A stretch of DNA of 31,134 bases from a virus, in IMG/VR virus record IMGVR_UViG_3300042562_000203, positions 1 through 31,134 of that record. The stretch is one strand, 5' to 3'. Below are positions 1 through 5,893 of the stretch, one piece after another; positions within the stretch are counted from its first letter, which is position 1; the number at the start of each line of letters is the position of its first letter. The position numbers were made by a program, and so were the translations under genes. Under the pieces are notes generated by a model. The model was not told where the DNA came from. It ran no database searches and saw nothing but the letters and a program-made list of their open reading frames with translations.

Positions 1-264
1 CGCCCCTAATTTGTCATTCACTTTATAAAAGGTCTGACTTCCTAATTCGTTTAGGTTTGCTTTGCCTCCATGCTTAGATATTAAGATGTCTATTGCTGAC
101 CTTTCGTTTACTATGCCATGTTCCATTTCCTTTGTGCTAACTTCTTTTTTTAGTCCATGTAAATCTAAAGCAATATCAAAGATATAGTTTAGTTTTGTTT
201 TGCCTGTGCCACCTGCAAGCAAGTCGCCTATTTGACTTGCGGTGAACATTCCTTTTCTATCCAT
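1..264 (-). CDS. YqaJ-like recombination exonuclease, N-terminal part (cut by window edge)
   Basis: The reading frame opens at the ATG at 264 and runs off the left edge, leaving the first 88 residues. It begins MDRKGMFTASQIGDLLAGG, which resembles the opening of YqaJ/lambda-type viral exonucleases (a T-A-S-x-I-G-x-L-L-A-like segment). About 50 residues in comes MEHGIVNERSA, matching the G-x-x-x-E segment that supplies an early catalytic acid in that family. Such enzymes degrade one strand of linear DNA so that an annealing protein can pair the ends. The start overlaps the stop of the annealing-protein gene by 8 nt (ATGGATAG), so the two are probably co-translated as a recombination pair. The catalytic C-terminal part lies outside the window, so the family call rests on the N-terminus and the neighbour. 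Confidence 0.72.
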   Translation of the reverse strand, partial: MDRKGMFTASQIGDLLAGGTGKTKLNYIFDIALDLHGLKKEVSTKEMEHGIVNERSAIDILISKHGGKANLNELGSQTFYKVNDKLGA

Positions 265-829
265 TGATTTGTATTCTTTTTTTAGTGAATAGTGCCTTTG
301 CTTTGCTTTTCTCTGATGGTTCTAAGCTATCGTATAACATTTGCAGTTCATCTAAGGTCGTGCAATTATCAACTTTAATTTGAATAGCTGATAAGTCAAC
401 CTCAGTTTCTACCATTGGTAAGTCCTCCCCTGCATAGATGTAACTACCTAATCCAAACATAGCTAAATTTTTAGTTAAGCATCTCATTATTGCGGTGTTG
501 ATGTCAAACATTGTAGCAGGTTGTATGTCCTTATTAAACTTCTGATATACGATGTGCCTTTGCGCCCTGTTCATGTTATCCATAACAGGCAACTGCATTG
601 GGATTGTTTCGCCATCAATAGTTACTTCGGTCTGAACTAAGTAGCCTAAGTGTTCATCAAATAGGTATGGTCTGCCATCAAAGTTTACTACTCTGTAATT
701 TGCTGAGGGGTAAACCTTTTTAACTTCCGACCACGCCCATATCCATGATAGGTAAGTTAGTCCGTTTTTCTTTTCTACTTTACCATTGCAGTCAATAGAC
801 GCTAAGGTATTAAATACTGACTTACTCAC
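257..829 (-). CDS. Single-strand annealing protein, Sak3/DUF1071-like
   Basis: The protein has 190 residues. It shows the DUF1071/Sak3 hallmarks in order: KKNGLTYLSWIWAW near residue 21, an LPVMDN segment near 80, and the C-terminal stretch IMRCLTKNLAMFGLGSYIYA followed by GEDLP near 113-137. These proteins coat single-stranded DNA and anneal complementary strands in phage recombination. The next gene is an exonuclease, giving the usual annealase-exonuclease pair. The start is GTG at 829 and overlaps the upstream stop by 8 nt (GTGAGTAA); there is no ATG before the conserved core. The last 50 residues are charged and helical-looking and may contact the exonuclease or SSB, which is inference. 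Family call is confident; biochemical activity is untested. Confidence 0.85.
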   Translation of the reverse strand: MSKSVFNTLASIDCNGKVEKKNGLTYLSWIWAWSEVKKVYPSANYRVVNFDGRPYLFDEHLGYLVQTEVTIDGETIPMQLPVMDNMNRAQRHIVYQKFNKDIQPATMFDINTAIMRCLTKNLAMFGLGSYIYAGEDLPMVETEVDLSAIQIKVDNCTTLDELQMLYDSLEPSEKSKAKALFTKKRIQING

Positions 830-1154
830 TGATTACCTCCTCTCTATGTAATACTTCAACTTTAGTGTTCTTTTTAATCTCTTCTAACTTGTGTTGAGCT
901 AACTCTATACTAAATGCCATTGCTACATAGTTGCTATTTTTGTAAATGTAGTAACCCCATTCGCCGATATTGTTTGAATACTCTCTACGAATTTCATAAA
1001 CATCTACTTTTTGCTTAGGTGTTAAAGTTTCTTTAACTTCAGTTAGTAACTCGATTAAAAAGTCGGGTGTGTAGTTTACCTCCATTTCTTGATTGTTGAG
1101 GTCATTGTTTGCTTTTGTCAAAGCCTTGTCGATTAGTTGGATTGTTTGTTGCAT
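822..1154 (-). CDS. Hypothetical protein, 110 aa
   Basis: I do not recognise the family. It is a small, charged, soluble-looking protein with no signal peptide or membrane segment. The N-terminal half (to about residue 55) looks helical and acidic. The middle has an aromatic patch, GEWGYYIYKNSNYVAMAFS, followed by a helical segment rich in Glu and Lys. It starts at ATG 1154, 23 nt after a stable GNRA-loop hairpin at 1178-1193, and its end overlaps the start of the annealing-protein gene by 8 nt. Its place between an early promoter at 1446 and the recombination genes suggests an early accessory role in replication or recombination, which is inference from position only. Confidence 0.6.
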   Translation of the reverse strand: MQQTIQLIDKALTKANNDLNNQEMEVNYTPDFLIELLTEVKETLTPKQKVDVYEIRREYSNNIGEWGYYIYKNSNYVAMAFSIELAQHKLEEIKKNTKVEVLHREEVISE

Positions 1155-1177
1155 ATTGTTTAATTTGGTTTAAAGTG

Positions 1178-1193
1178 GGAGGGTTGCCCCTCC
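1178..1193 (-). promoter_or_regulatory. Stable GNRA-tetraloop hairpin in the intergenic leader
   Basis: On the minus strand the bases read GGAGGG-GCAA-CCCTCC: a perfect 6-bp GC-rich stem closed by a GCAA (GNRA) tetraloop. It sits in the 47-nt gap after the small gene at 1202. The 3' edge is 23 nt before the next ATG (1154). No U-run follows, so it is not a standard intrinsic terminator. An mRNA-stabilising, processing or translation-modulating element is more likely. It is also notable that the 5' arm contains GGAGG, which would be sequestered. Confidence 0.55.
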
Positions 1194-1201
1194 GTTTGGT
1201 T

Positions 1202-1414
1202 TTATATTCTATTTTGTTCGATTGCTTTAGCTAAACATTTTAAACAAATACTTCCTTCTCCTGTTTCGCTATATACTTTTTTAAATTCATTTGTTTTTGT
1301 AATATAGTTAAATCTTCCATTTCTGTTATAATCTCCTAAACCACAAGCTGATTTATGTAATGTTATTTTGCCTTGTCCCATTGACATACCTAAGTGAGTT
1401 TTTGTCGTTGTCAT
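1202..1414 (-). CDS. Hypothetical small protein with Cys pairs, 70 aa
   Basis: This unrecognised protein has a lone Cys in HKSACGLGDYNR and a C-terminal CLKCLAK, spaced as in a degenerate zinc-binding knuckle; the Cys pattern is seen but zinc binding is inference. Two starts are possible: ATG 1441 (79 aa) and ATG 1414 (70 aa). I prefer 1414 because a TATCTTTG -7 element at 1446-1453 would place the transcript start at about 1440, on top of the first ATG. The 1414 ATG is also preceded by an A-rich stretch (AAAAATACAAAT) like other starts here. It is the first gene of the recombination segment and precedes a GNRA hairpin. Confidence 0.6.
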   Translation of the reverse strand: MTTTKTHLGMSMGQGKITLHKSACGLGDYNRNGRFNYITKTNEFKKVYSETGEGSICLKCLAKAIEQNRI

Positions 1415-1445
1415 ATTTGTATTTTTTAATTCGTTATTCATAGAG

Positions 1446-1453
1446 CAAAGATA
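1446..1453 (-). promoter_or_regulatory. Bacteroidetes-type -7 promoter element (TATCTTTG)
   Basis: Minus strand TATCTTTG matches the TAnnTTTG consensus. The -33 region 19 bp upstream is TTTT rather than TTTG, so it is a one-base-off match. It lies in the 59-nt gap between the 64-aa gene and the small Cys protein. It would give the small protein, the 110-aa protein, the annealase and the exonuclease a transcript independent of the replication genes. Confidence 0.5.
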
Positions 1454-1500
1454 ATAGTTATTTTGATATAAAAAAATTATTTTTTAAATTATTTTTATTT

Positions 1501-1695
1501 TTAAGGTAACTTATTGATTAATAACAACATAAATTTTATGTTTTGCTCTGTTAATTGCCCACTTTCAAACAAATAATTAAGGTAATTGTAGTCATAGTGA
1601 GTGGCTTTACCCTCTTTAAATACATAAATTAGGTTGTTTTGTTGCTGAATTTGGCAATCGGGTAGTTCTTTTTTAAGTAGTTGTATTATATCCAT
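1501..1695 (-). CDS. Hypothetical protein, 64 aa
   Basis: A small protein of unknown family, with an N-terminal amphipathic helix (MDIIQLLKKELPDCQIQQQ), an aromatic middle with HYDYNYLNYLF, and a hydrophobic C-terminal helix ending INKLP. There is no signal peptide or obvious membrane segment. It starts at ATG 1695, 2 nt after the primase-helicase stop, so it is probably translated with it from the same mRNA. The T-rich stretch after its stop (1454-1500) has no stable stem, so I see no clear terminator. A role as a helicase accessory factor is possible by position only. Confidence 0.55.
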   Translation of the reverse strand: MDIIQLLKKELPDCQIQQQNNLIYVFKEGKATHYDYNYLNYLFESGQLTEQNIKFMLLLINKLP

Positions 1696-1697
1696 GA

Positions 1698-3524
1698 TTA
1701 AAAAGGTAATTTTTCTGTATTGTTTTCTAAATCCACTTCCTGACTTACTAATTGTTTAACATAATCAATCTGACTTGCAAAGGCATAACGTCTTGTAAAC
1801 TTGATTAAATTAAAATCTAAAGTGCCTACACTACCTACAATCTTTTGTCGTCTTATTTTTTTTACTTGTAGTTCGCAATTAGTCGCCTGAGGGTCTGAGC
1901 CTCTGAATGGTCTATGGTAAATCATTATATTATCCATTTTGTTGTTCCACATTGCCCCTCCTGCTAAGTCGAATACATCAGGACATTCATAATTACCCTG
2001 AGGGTCTTTGTTTCTTATTGCTTTAGGGTGTGCCACAACTATAAATGGAATATCGTTTATCTGAGCAAACCTTTTAAAGTCTGCCAAAACTACTTCTAAA
2101 TACTTATCATCACGCCCTCCTGTTTTTGAATAGTCATTATCCATTTGGTTAAACGGGTCAACTATAACTCCATTAACTTGTTCTTTAATAATCAACTCTA
2201 AAAACCTTTCTTTGATATACTCAGGTGTTGATAGTATGTCTTTAGGGTAAACAAAGAAAAAATGCTTACTAATCCAATCATAAACTTGTTCATATAATTC
2301 TATTGATACTCTGTTAGAGTTCTTAGGTGTGCAGTCATCTCCAATATACATCTCTACTAAGTCATGATAAAACTCGTGTGCAGGAAAGTCCTCAGGTGCA
2401 AACAATGCCCACTTCCAACCTTTCTTAATTGACTTGATAAGTAGTATGTATTTTAAAAATGTTGACTTACCATAGTTACCAATCCCTGACAATAAAGTAA
2501 TCTCCCCTTTTTTCCACTTCCAAAACTCATCCAACTCAGGCACTTCGGTTGTATCTGCACTTTCATAACCTGAATGATATAGTTTTAATGCAGACTCTTT
2601 TACATCTTCGCCAAATATTACATCTTTAGGCTTAACATCTAAGTTAAATATCTGAGGGTCTATTTGCACTTCACTTCTATTAACCCTGTCAATCAATACA
2701 TCTTTCTCAAAGTATGCACTTCCTGCCTTATTTGCATTTGATTTGTACGCACTTCTTATAGCGTGTTGTGCCTCAATACTACTAAATGAATTATCATTGA
2801 TTAAGATTGAATTATTTATAAACCTTTCAGTATCGTAATCGGATAAACCAAATCTACAACAAGCACTTGCAAGTTTAAATACAAATAGGTTTCTTTCGCC
2901 TGTCACAAAGGCATCTCCTTTATTAGTTAGCCATTTTAAAATCTTATCAAATGTTTTGCCTGAGTCTAAATCTATTTCCTTTTCTAAAACCCTTTCTATT
3001 TTTTTAGTTTTTGTGAAAGGCTTTACATTGTCATTAATAAAAATATCTTCATCAAAACTTTCATAGCACACTCTCGCAACATTAACCCCTGACCTGTCTA
3101 TTTGTGGGAATATTTCCTGCAATGAGGCAAAGTGTTCTTTATGTTTATCTCCACTTGCAATCTTTACTAAGGCTTTAACTCCATTGCCTGAGGGACTAAC
3201 CCATGTAGCTTTTATAAAGTCCTTAGCAATTAACTCATGCTTTAATGTTTCAACATCGTCTACATCATCAAAGTCCAAAACTATAAAACCTGAATGACTT
3301 ACAATCAATTCATCTTTTCTTTCTCCGTTAAATATTCCTGAGAAACAAACTGAGGGTAAATTCTTTTTAAGTTCGTTTGACCTTTCTTTGTCAAGTGCTG
3401 ACCTAATCAATTCAACTTGTTTTTTTGACCTGCCTTGTTTTATTCTATTCAGGCAATCATCTATTGTAATAAAGTGAGGTTCTTTATTAAAGATGTTTTT
3501 GTATATCGTACATTGTTTATCCAT
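1698..3524 (-). CDS. Replicative primase-helicase (BT4734/VirE-N-like primase plus DnaB/Twinkle-type helicase)
   Basis: The 608 residues form a two-part replication enzyme. The front part (about 1-160) has GFIVLDFDDVDD (79-90) and WVSPSGNGVKALVKI (108-122), the arrangement of BT4734/VirE-N proteins and reminiscent of archaeo-eukaryotic primase motifs I and II. A middle helical region (about 190-265) resembles primase C-terminal linkers. The helicase half has Walker A GIGNYGKST (347-355), the strand APEDFP (376-381), Walker B GVIVDPFNQM (452-461) and PFIVVAHPK (493-501), as in T7 gp4/Twinkle/DnaB hexamers. It should unwind the fork and prime lagging-strand synthesis. It starts at ATG 3524, overlapping the initiator stop by 8 nt. 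The BT4734-like front is one reason to place the host in the Bacteroidetes. Whether the primase half is active cannot be read from sequence. Confidence 0.88.
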   Translation of the reverse strand: MDKQCTIYKNIFNKEPHFITIDDCLNRIKQGRSKKQVELIRSALDKERSNELKKNLPSVCFSGIFNGERKDELIVSHSGFIVLDFDDVDDVETLKHELIAKDFIKATWVSPSGNGVKALVKIASGDKHKEHFASLQEIFPQIDRSGVNVARVCYESFDEDIFINDNVKPFTKTKKIERVLEKEIDLDSGKTFDKILKWLTNKGDAFVTGERNLFVFKLASACCRFGLSDYDTERFINNSILINDNSFSSIEAQHAIRSAYKSNANKAGSAYFEKDVLIDRVNRSEVQIDPQIFNLDVKPKDVIFGEDVKESALKLYHSGYESADTTEVPELDEFWKWKKGEITLLSGIGNYGKSTFLKYILLIKSIKKGWKWALFAPEDFPAHEFYHDLVEMYIGDDCTPKNSNRVSIELYEQVYDWISKHFFFVYPKDILSTPEYIKERFLELIIKEQVNGVIVDPFNQMDNDYSKTGGRDDKYLEVVLADFKRFAQINDIPFIVVAHPKAIRNKDPQGNYECPDVFDLAGGAMWNNKMDNIMIYHRPFRGSDPQATNCELQVKKIRRQKIVGSVGTLDFNLIKFTRRYAFASQIDYVKQLVSQEVDLENNTEKLPF

Positions 3525-4203
3525 AAGTTTTTTCTATATTTTTAAAATTAATTTTATTAGTTGGCATTGGTGGAAGTCTAAGTATTATTTCATCATTCCA
3601 ACATTTATTATTTAACCATGTTTCAGGGTTCTTTCTAAATTCTTTGTCAGGAGTTGTTACAACATAATTAGGAACAACTTGCAATATCTTTTCTATATCA
3701 GGCAAATCTAACTTTAAAAACTTTTTCATGCAAACATCTCTACCTACTTTCTTATCATACATAGTCCAAAAATTTTCAAACAATTTCTCTTTTATATCTT
3801 TATTACTTCTATCTTTATTTAGAATATCTTTATTGGGTAAAGTTTCTTTACCGCCCCCCATACAAGTTTCTTTACCGCCCTCCGATAAAGTTTCTTTACC
3901 ACCATTCAAAATTGTTTCAATCTTTTGTTTGTTAATCATATACCGATTAAAAGTAATGTGATTGATTGTTGTGCTATCTTTTTTAATAAGTCCTTTTATA
4001 GACAAATCAATTAAAGACTTCATTGCAGTTGGCTTACTACAATTTAACCACTTGCAAATGTAATTTAATGAGCCTGTAAATTCTGAGTTTCCATCTTGAG
4101 TAAATCCATGAATTAAGGCAAAAGTTAATAGGGTGTTTCCGTTTAATTTTAATTCTTGTACCATCCACCCCTGTATGGTAATGTAATTATTTTTTATGTT
4201 CAT
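3517..4203 (-). CDS. Replication initiator, O-like winged-helix protein
   Basis: The start at ATG 4203 gives 228 residues. A longer frame from 4245 is rejected because its first 14 codons lie inside a terminator hairpin. Residues about 10-90 form a winged-helix domain (LTFALIHGFTQDG, then CKWLNCSKPTAMKSLIDLS, then GLIKKDST), as in lambda O/DnaD-type initiators. A linker repeats GGKET three times and then NKD three times. The C-terminal part (FWTMYDKKVGRD to PETWLNNKCW) looks like the helicase-loader/replisome-binding tail of such proteins. The gene precedes and overlaps the primase-helicase gene, the usual initiator-helicase pair. The DNA encoding the linker carries iteron-like repeats, suggesting that, as in lambda, the origin lies inside this gene. 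Confidence 0.72.
   Translation of the reverse strand: MNIKNNYITIQGWMVQELKLNGNTLLTFALIHGFTQDGNSEFTGSLNYICKWLNCSKPTAMKSLIDLSIKGLIKKDSTTINHITFNRYMINKQKIETILNGGKETLSEGGKETCMGGGKETLPNKDILNKDRSNKDIKEKLFENFWTMYDKKVGRDVCMKKFLKLDLPDIEKILQVVPNYVVTTPDKEFRKNPETWLNNKCWNDEIILRLPPMPTNKINFKNIEKTYG
3796..3904. repeat. Candidate replication origin: 24-bp iterons beside 15-bp AT-rich repeats
   Basis: Plus strand AGTTTCTTTACC recurs at 3841, 3865 and 3889, exactly 24 bp apart, in longer similar units; a weaker GTTTC follows in register at 3914. Next to them, ATCTTTATT recurs at 3796, 3811 and 3826, exactly 15 bp apart, in very AT-rich DNA. Iterons beside an AT-rich unwinding region within the initiator gene is the lambda ori layout. 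The repeats also encode a low-complexity linker (GGKET and NKD), so they could simply be a peptide repeat; the combination and position favour an origin. Not verified by strand-skew or experiment. Confidence 0.5.
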
Positions 4204-4218
4204 AGGTGTTAAATAAAA

Positions 4219-4266
4219 AAACCTCAATCCCAAGTCGATGGGCATATCGAACTTGGAACGAGGTTT
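4219..4266 (-). terminator. Intrinsic terminator/attenuator hairpin in the initiator leader
   Basis: On the minus strand AAACCTC pairs with GAGGTTT, then after a small internal loop CCAAGT pairs with ACTTGG, then CGAT with ATCG (one bulged base), closing on the 6-nt loop ATGCCC. The 3' arm runs straight into TTTTTTTATTT. This is a textbook rho-independent terminator for minus-strand transcription. It lies downstream of the promoter at 4318-4348 and only 15 nt before the initiator ATG at 4203. It therefore can stop read-through from the lysis genes, but would also attenuate the replication transcript unless overridden. Confidence 0.8.
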
Positions 4267-4286
4267 AATGTCTTTGTTTATTAATT

Positions 4287-4306
4287 AATGATAATGCCCT
4301 ATCATT
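4287..4306 (-). promoter_or_regulatory. 5' leader hairpin with loop complementary to the attenuator loop
   Basis: Minus strand AATGATA-GGGCAT-TATCATT is a perfect 7-bp stem with a 6-nt loop. It begins about 5-7 nt after the predicted transcript start and 20 nt before the terminator hairpin. Its loop GGGCAU is the exact reverse complement of the terminator loop AUGCCC (4240-4245), so the two can form a six-pair kissing complex with four GC pairs. Confidence 0.6.
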
Positions 4307-4317
4307 TAAACACTTTG

Positions 4318-4348
4318 CAAAGTTAATTAAAGTTTTTACATTTCCAAA
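4318..4348 (-). promoter_or_regulatory. Promoter for the replication operon (TTTG-N19-TAACTTTG)
   Basis: The -33 TTTG is at 4348-4345 and the -7 TAACTTTG at 4325-4318, 19 bp apart, matching the Bacteroidetes consensus. The transcript would start near 4312, giving a leader of about 108 nt before the initiator ATG at 4203. The same 19-bp spacing is seen at 24149-24179 and 27882-27912. Confidence 0.65.
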
Positions 4349-4359
4349 CTTTATTTTAT

Positions 4360-4827
4360 TTATTTTTTGAATGAGATATAAATACCTACTAAAATCATGA
4401 CGAAAGCAAACCAAATCCACTTAGTCCAATTAGGTATTTCTTTTTTAGTGATGACCTTATTAACCCTGTAAAATTCCTTTATTATCGTATCTTTAGTTAT
4501 TGTCTGCCATAACTCTTTAGTTTTCCATCTGATTATCGTCTTAACTTTAACCCCTCCACTATCTACATAAAGCGTATCAAATTCATTATTAGTTTTGAAT
4601 TGTACGAAAGTATCGTACACCTGACCGAAAGTAGTATCGTAAAACTTAATAGTATCGTTTTTAAAGCACTTTAATGCTATTGCCTTACGACTTACCCTTT
4701 CACACTTTTTTGATGCGTTACAAGACGAAAGAATTAATAGTAATAAAATAAATTTATAAGCAAACCAATAAAATAATTTATCAGGCATTTTTTTAAATAA
4801 TTTAATTTGTCTAATTGTGTATTTCAT
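4360..4827 (-). CDS. Putative unimolecular spanin (lipoprotein with C-terminal membrane segment)
   Basis: The 155-residue protein has a basic, hydrophobic N-terminus ending in lipobox LSSC (Cys36), so it should be lipid-anchored to the outer membrane. Residues 37-130 form a periplasmic-type domain rich in beta-prone segments. Residues about 133-153 (WTKWIWFAFVMILVGIYI) form one membrane helix followed by KK. An N-terminal lipobox plus a C-terminal transmembrane segment is the topology of u-spanins such as phage T1 gp11, which fuse the inner and outer membranes in the last lysis step. It is the last gene of the lysis cassette and its ATG overlaps the preceding 24-aa ORF by ATGA. Met14 is an alternative start, giving a more usual 22-residue signal. 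The Bacteroidetes lipoprotein export signal (acidic after Cys) is absent. Confidence 0.65.
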   Translation of the reverse strand: MKYTIRQIKLFKKMPDKLFYWFAYKFILLLLILSSCNASKKCERVSRKAIALKCFKNDTIKFYDTTFGQVYDTFVQFKTNNEFDTLYVDSGGVKVKTIIRWKTKELWQTITKDTIIKEFYRVNKVITKKEIPNWTKWIWFAFVMILVGIYISFKK

Positions 4828-4898
4828 GACGATAAAATTAATGCAATAAAACTTATTAATAAAGCTACTTTTAATATGGTTCTTAAATACGGGTTCAT
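4824..4898 (-). CDS. 24-aa membrane micropeptide in the lysis cassette
   Basis: ATG 4898 overlaps the holin-like gene's stop (ATGA, 4895-4898), and its TGA overlaps the spanin's ATG (ATGA, 4824-4827), so it fills what otherwise looks like a 67-nt gap exactly. The peptide starts MNPYLRTILK and ends in a hydrophobic run VALLISFIALILSS, one short membrane helix. The double overlap is strong evidence for translation because every other junction in this cassette is also ATGA. Function is unknown; a holin partner, an antiholin or simply a coupling peptide for the spanin are all possible. Confidence 0.55.
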   Translation of the reverse strand: MNPYLRTILKVALLISFIALILSS

Positions 4899-5086
4899 TT
4901 TATTTTTAATTGAGCAATAACAAAGTTAAGAACACCAACTAATACAAGTATAATTCCCTTAATAGTTTGCTTTAAAGTATCTTCAAATGGAAACATCTCT
5001 ATTGCCTTACTCTCTTCAATAGCAATTACACATAGATATACGATGTTAAGTATTCCTAATATCTTAGTTTTTTTAGTTAGTTTCAT
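4895..5086 (-). CDS. Putative holin, 63 aa with two membrane helices
   Basis: A small protein with a basic start (MKLTKKTK), a first hydrophobic helix (ILGILNIVYLCVIAI), an acidic turn (EESKAIEMFPFEDT), a second helix (IKGIILVLVGVLNFVIA) and a basic end (QLKIK). Two membrane helices in about 60 residues, next to an endolysin gene, fits a class II holin with both ends in the cytoplasm. Its ATG overlaps the endolysin stop by ATGA, and its stop overlaps the 24-aa ORF in the same way. Holins share little sequence, so this rests on topology and position. Confidence 0.6.
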   Translation of the reverse strand: MKLTKKTKILGILNIVYLCVIAIEESKAIEMFPFEDTLKQTIKGIILVLVGVLNFVIAQLKIK

Positions 5087-5487
5087 TTGATTACTAATAT
5101 TTGTTTTCTATTTTTACCTTGATTAAATGAGATGTGTACCCATGAGAAATTAAACTCATTTATGATTTGGTCAAATTCTAAATTAGCAACCGCCCAATCA
5201 AATATTTTTTTATTTTCTTCAACACTTCCTGCATCAATATCTATTGCTTTACCCTCCATGTGTTGTGATGTCTTACTGCCTTTTATTTTAGTGTTTAAAG
5301 CCTTGCATCTAAAAAAGGAACTAACCCTTAATGGCTTACCATAGAACTCTCTAATCGGGTCAAAACAAAGTCGAGCAACTATCTTCATGTTACTTAGTTG
5401 TTCTTCATTTGGTGTGTTGTCTATTTTATGCCTTGTTGCGGTTTGACTTCTTACCGCCTCATTGTAGGTTATAAATTTGCTAATCAT
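5083..5487 (-). CDS. Endolysin, peptidase M15 family (D-Ala-D-Ala carboxypeptidase-like)
   Basis: I place the start at ATG 5487 (MISKFITYNEA, 134 aa). A longer frame from 5541 runs back through the preceding gene, while the 5487 ATG overlaps that gene's TGA by ATGA. The M15 zinc motif is clear: SQHMEGKAIDID holds His and Asp ligands in H-x6-D, and WVHISF near the end supplies the third His. Upstream, LRVSSFFRCKALN is the usual conserved strand and turn. The enzyme should cut peptidoglycan cross-links or peptide stems. It has no signal peptide, so release needs the holin. It lies mid-cassette between a 52-aa membrane protein and the holin-like gene. Confidence 0.85.
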   Translation of the reverse strand: MISKFITYNEAVRSQTATRHKIDNTPNEEQLSNMKIVARLCFDPIREFYGKPLRVSSFFRCKALNTKIKGSKTSQHMEGKAIDIDAGSVEENKKIFDWAVANLEFDQIINEFNFSWVHISFNQGKNRKQILVIK

Positions 5488-5642
5488 ATTCTTTTGATAA
5501 GTGGTTTTAAAAAGTATAAAAGTATTCCTGCACAAAGGCACTCAACAAAGAATGTCAGCACAAAAAATGTCAGTCCAATAATGACTAACATAAATGTGAG
5601 GTTCGCTAAAAATTCTATAAATTCGCTGATTAAATAATTCAT
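5484..5642 (-). CDS. 52-aa membrane protein between coiled-coil protein and endolysin
   Basis: ATG 5642 overlaps the stop of the 78-aa gene (ATGA), and its TGA overlaps the endolysin ATG at 5487 (ATGA), so it exactly fills an apparent 150-nt gap. The protein starts MNYLISEFIEFLANL and has a long hydrophobic stretch (FMLVIIGLTFFVLTFFV, then CAGILLYFL) ending KPLIKRI. One long or two short membrane helices with a basic C-terminus suggest a second holin-like or antiholin protein. The overlap at both ends makes it convincing as a gene; function is inference from position. Confidence 0.65.
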   Translation of the reverse strand: MNYLISEFIEFLANLTFMLVIIGLTFFVLTFFVECLCAGILLYFLKPLIKRI

Positions 5643-5875
5643 TGTTTAATTCTTAATAGTTCTTCTATTCTTGACTTTTCGCAATTTAATAATTTTATTT
5701 CTAAATCCTCTATTTGTTTTTCTAATTTAATTCTCATTTCTTTTTGTTCTAATTTTAATTCATCTTTTAATCTTTCATAAGCATTATACTGAAGATAAAT
5801 AACCGCCCCTAACAAGATAGCTATTAACCCCTGCTTTTTTAAGCTATCAAATAAAAATTGCCAATCAAATATCAT
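5639..5875 (-). CDS. Membrane-anchored coiled-coil protein, 78 aa
   Basis: After a short amphipathic start, residues about 15-31 (QGLIAILLGAVIYLQY) form one membrane helix. From residue 35 to the end is one charged heptad-like helix (LKDELKLEQKEMRIKLEKQ to RIEELLRIKQ). An N-terminal anchor with a long coiled coil is seen in BhlA/UviB-type holin-like proteins and, in outline, in inner-membrane spanins. The position at the start of the ATGA-linked lysis cassette fits either. As a u-spanin candidate is present at the other end, I favour a holin-like or lysis-accessory role. Confidence 0.6.
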   Translation of the reverse strand: MIFDWQFLFDSLKKQGLIAILLGAVIYLQYNAYERLKDELKLEQKEMRIKLEKQIEDLEIKLLNCEKSRIEELLRIKQ

Positions 5876-5893
5876 CTGTATCTATCGTCTAAT

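Noticed and set aside
4204-4245. Upstream extension of the initiator to ATG 4245
   Set aside because: These 14 codons are encoded by the loop and arm of the terminator hairpin and its T-run, so the start at 4203 is far more likely.
5398-5637. 79-codon plus-strand frame in the apparent gap after the endolysin
   Set aside because: The gap is filled on the minus strand by a 52-aa gene with ATGA overlaps at both ends, which fits the cassette much better.
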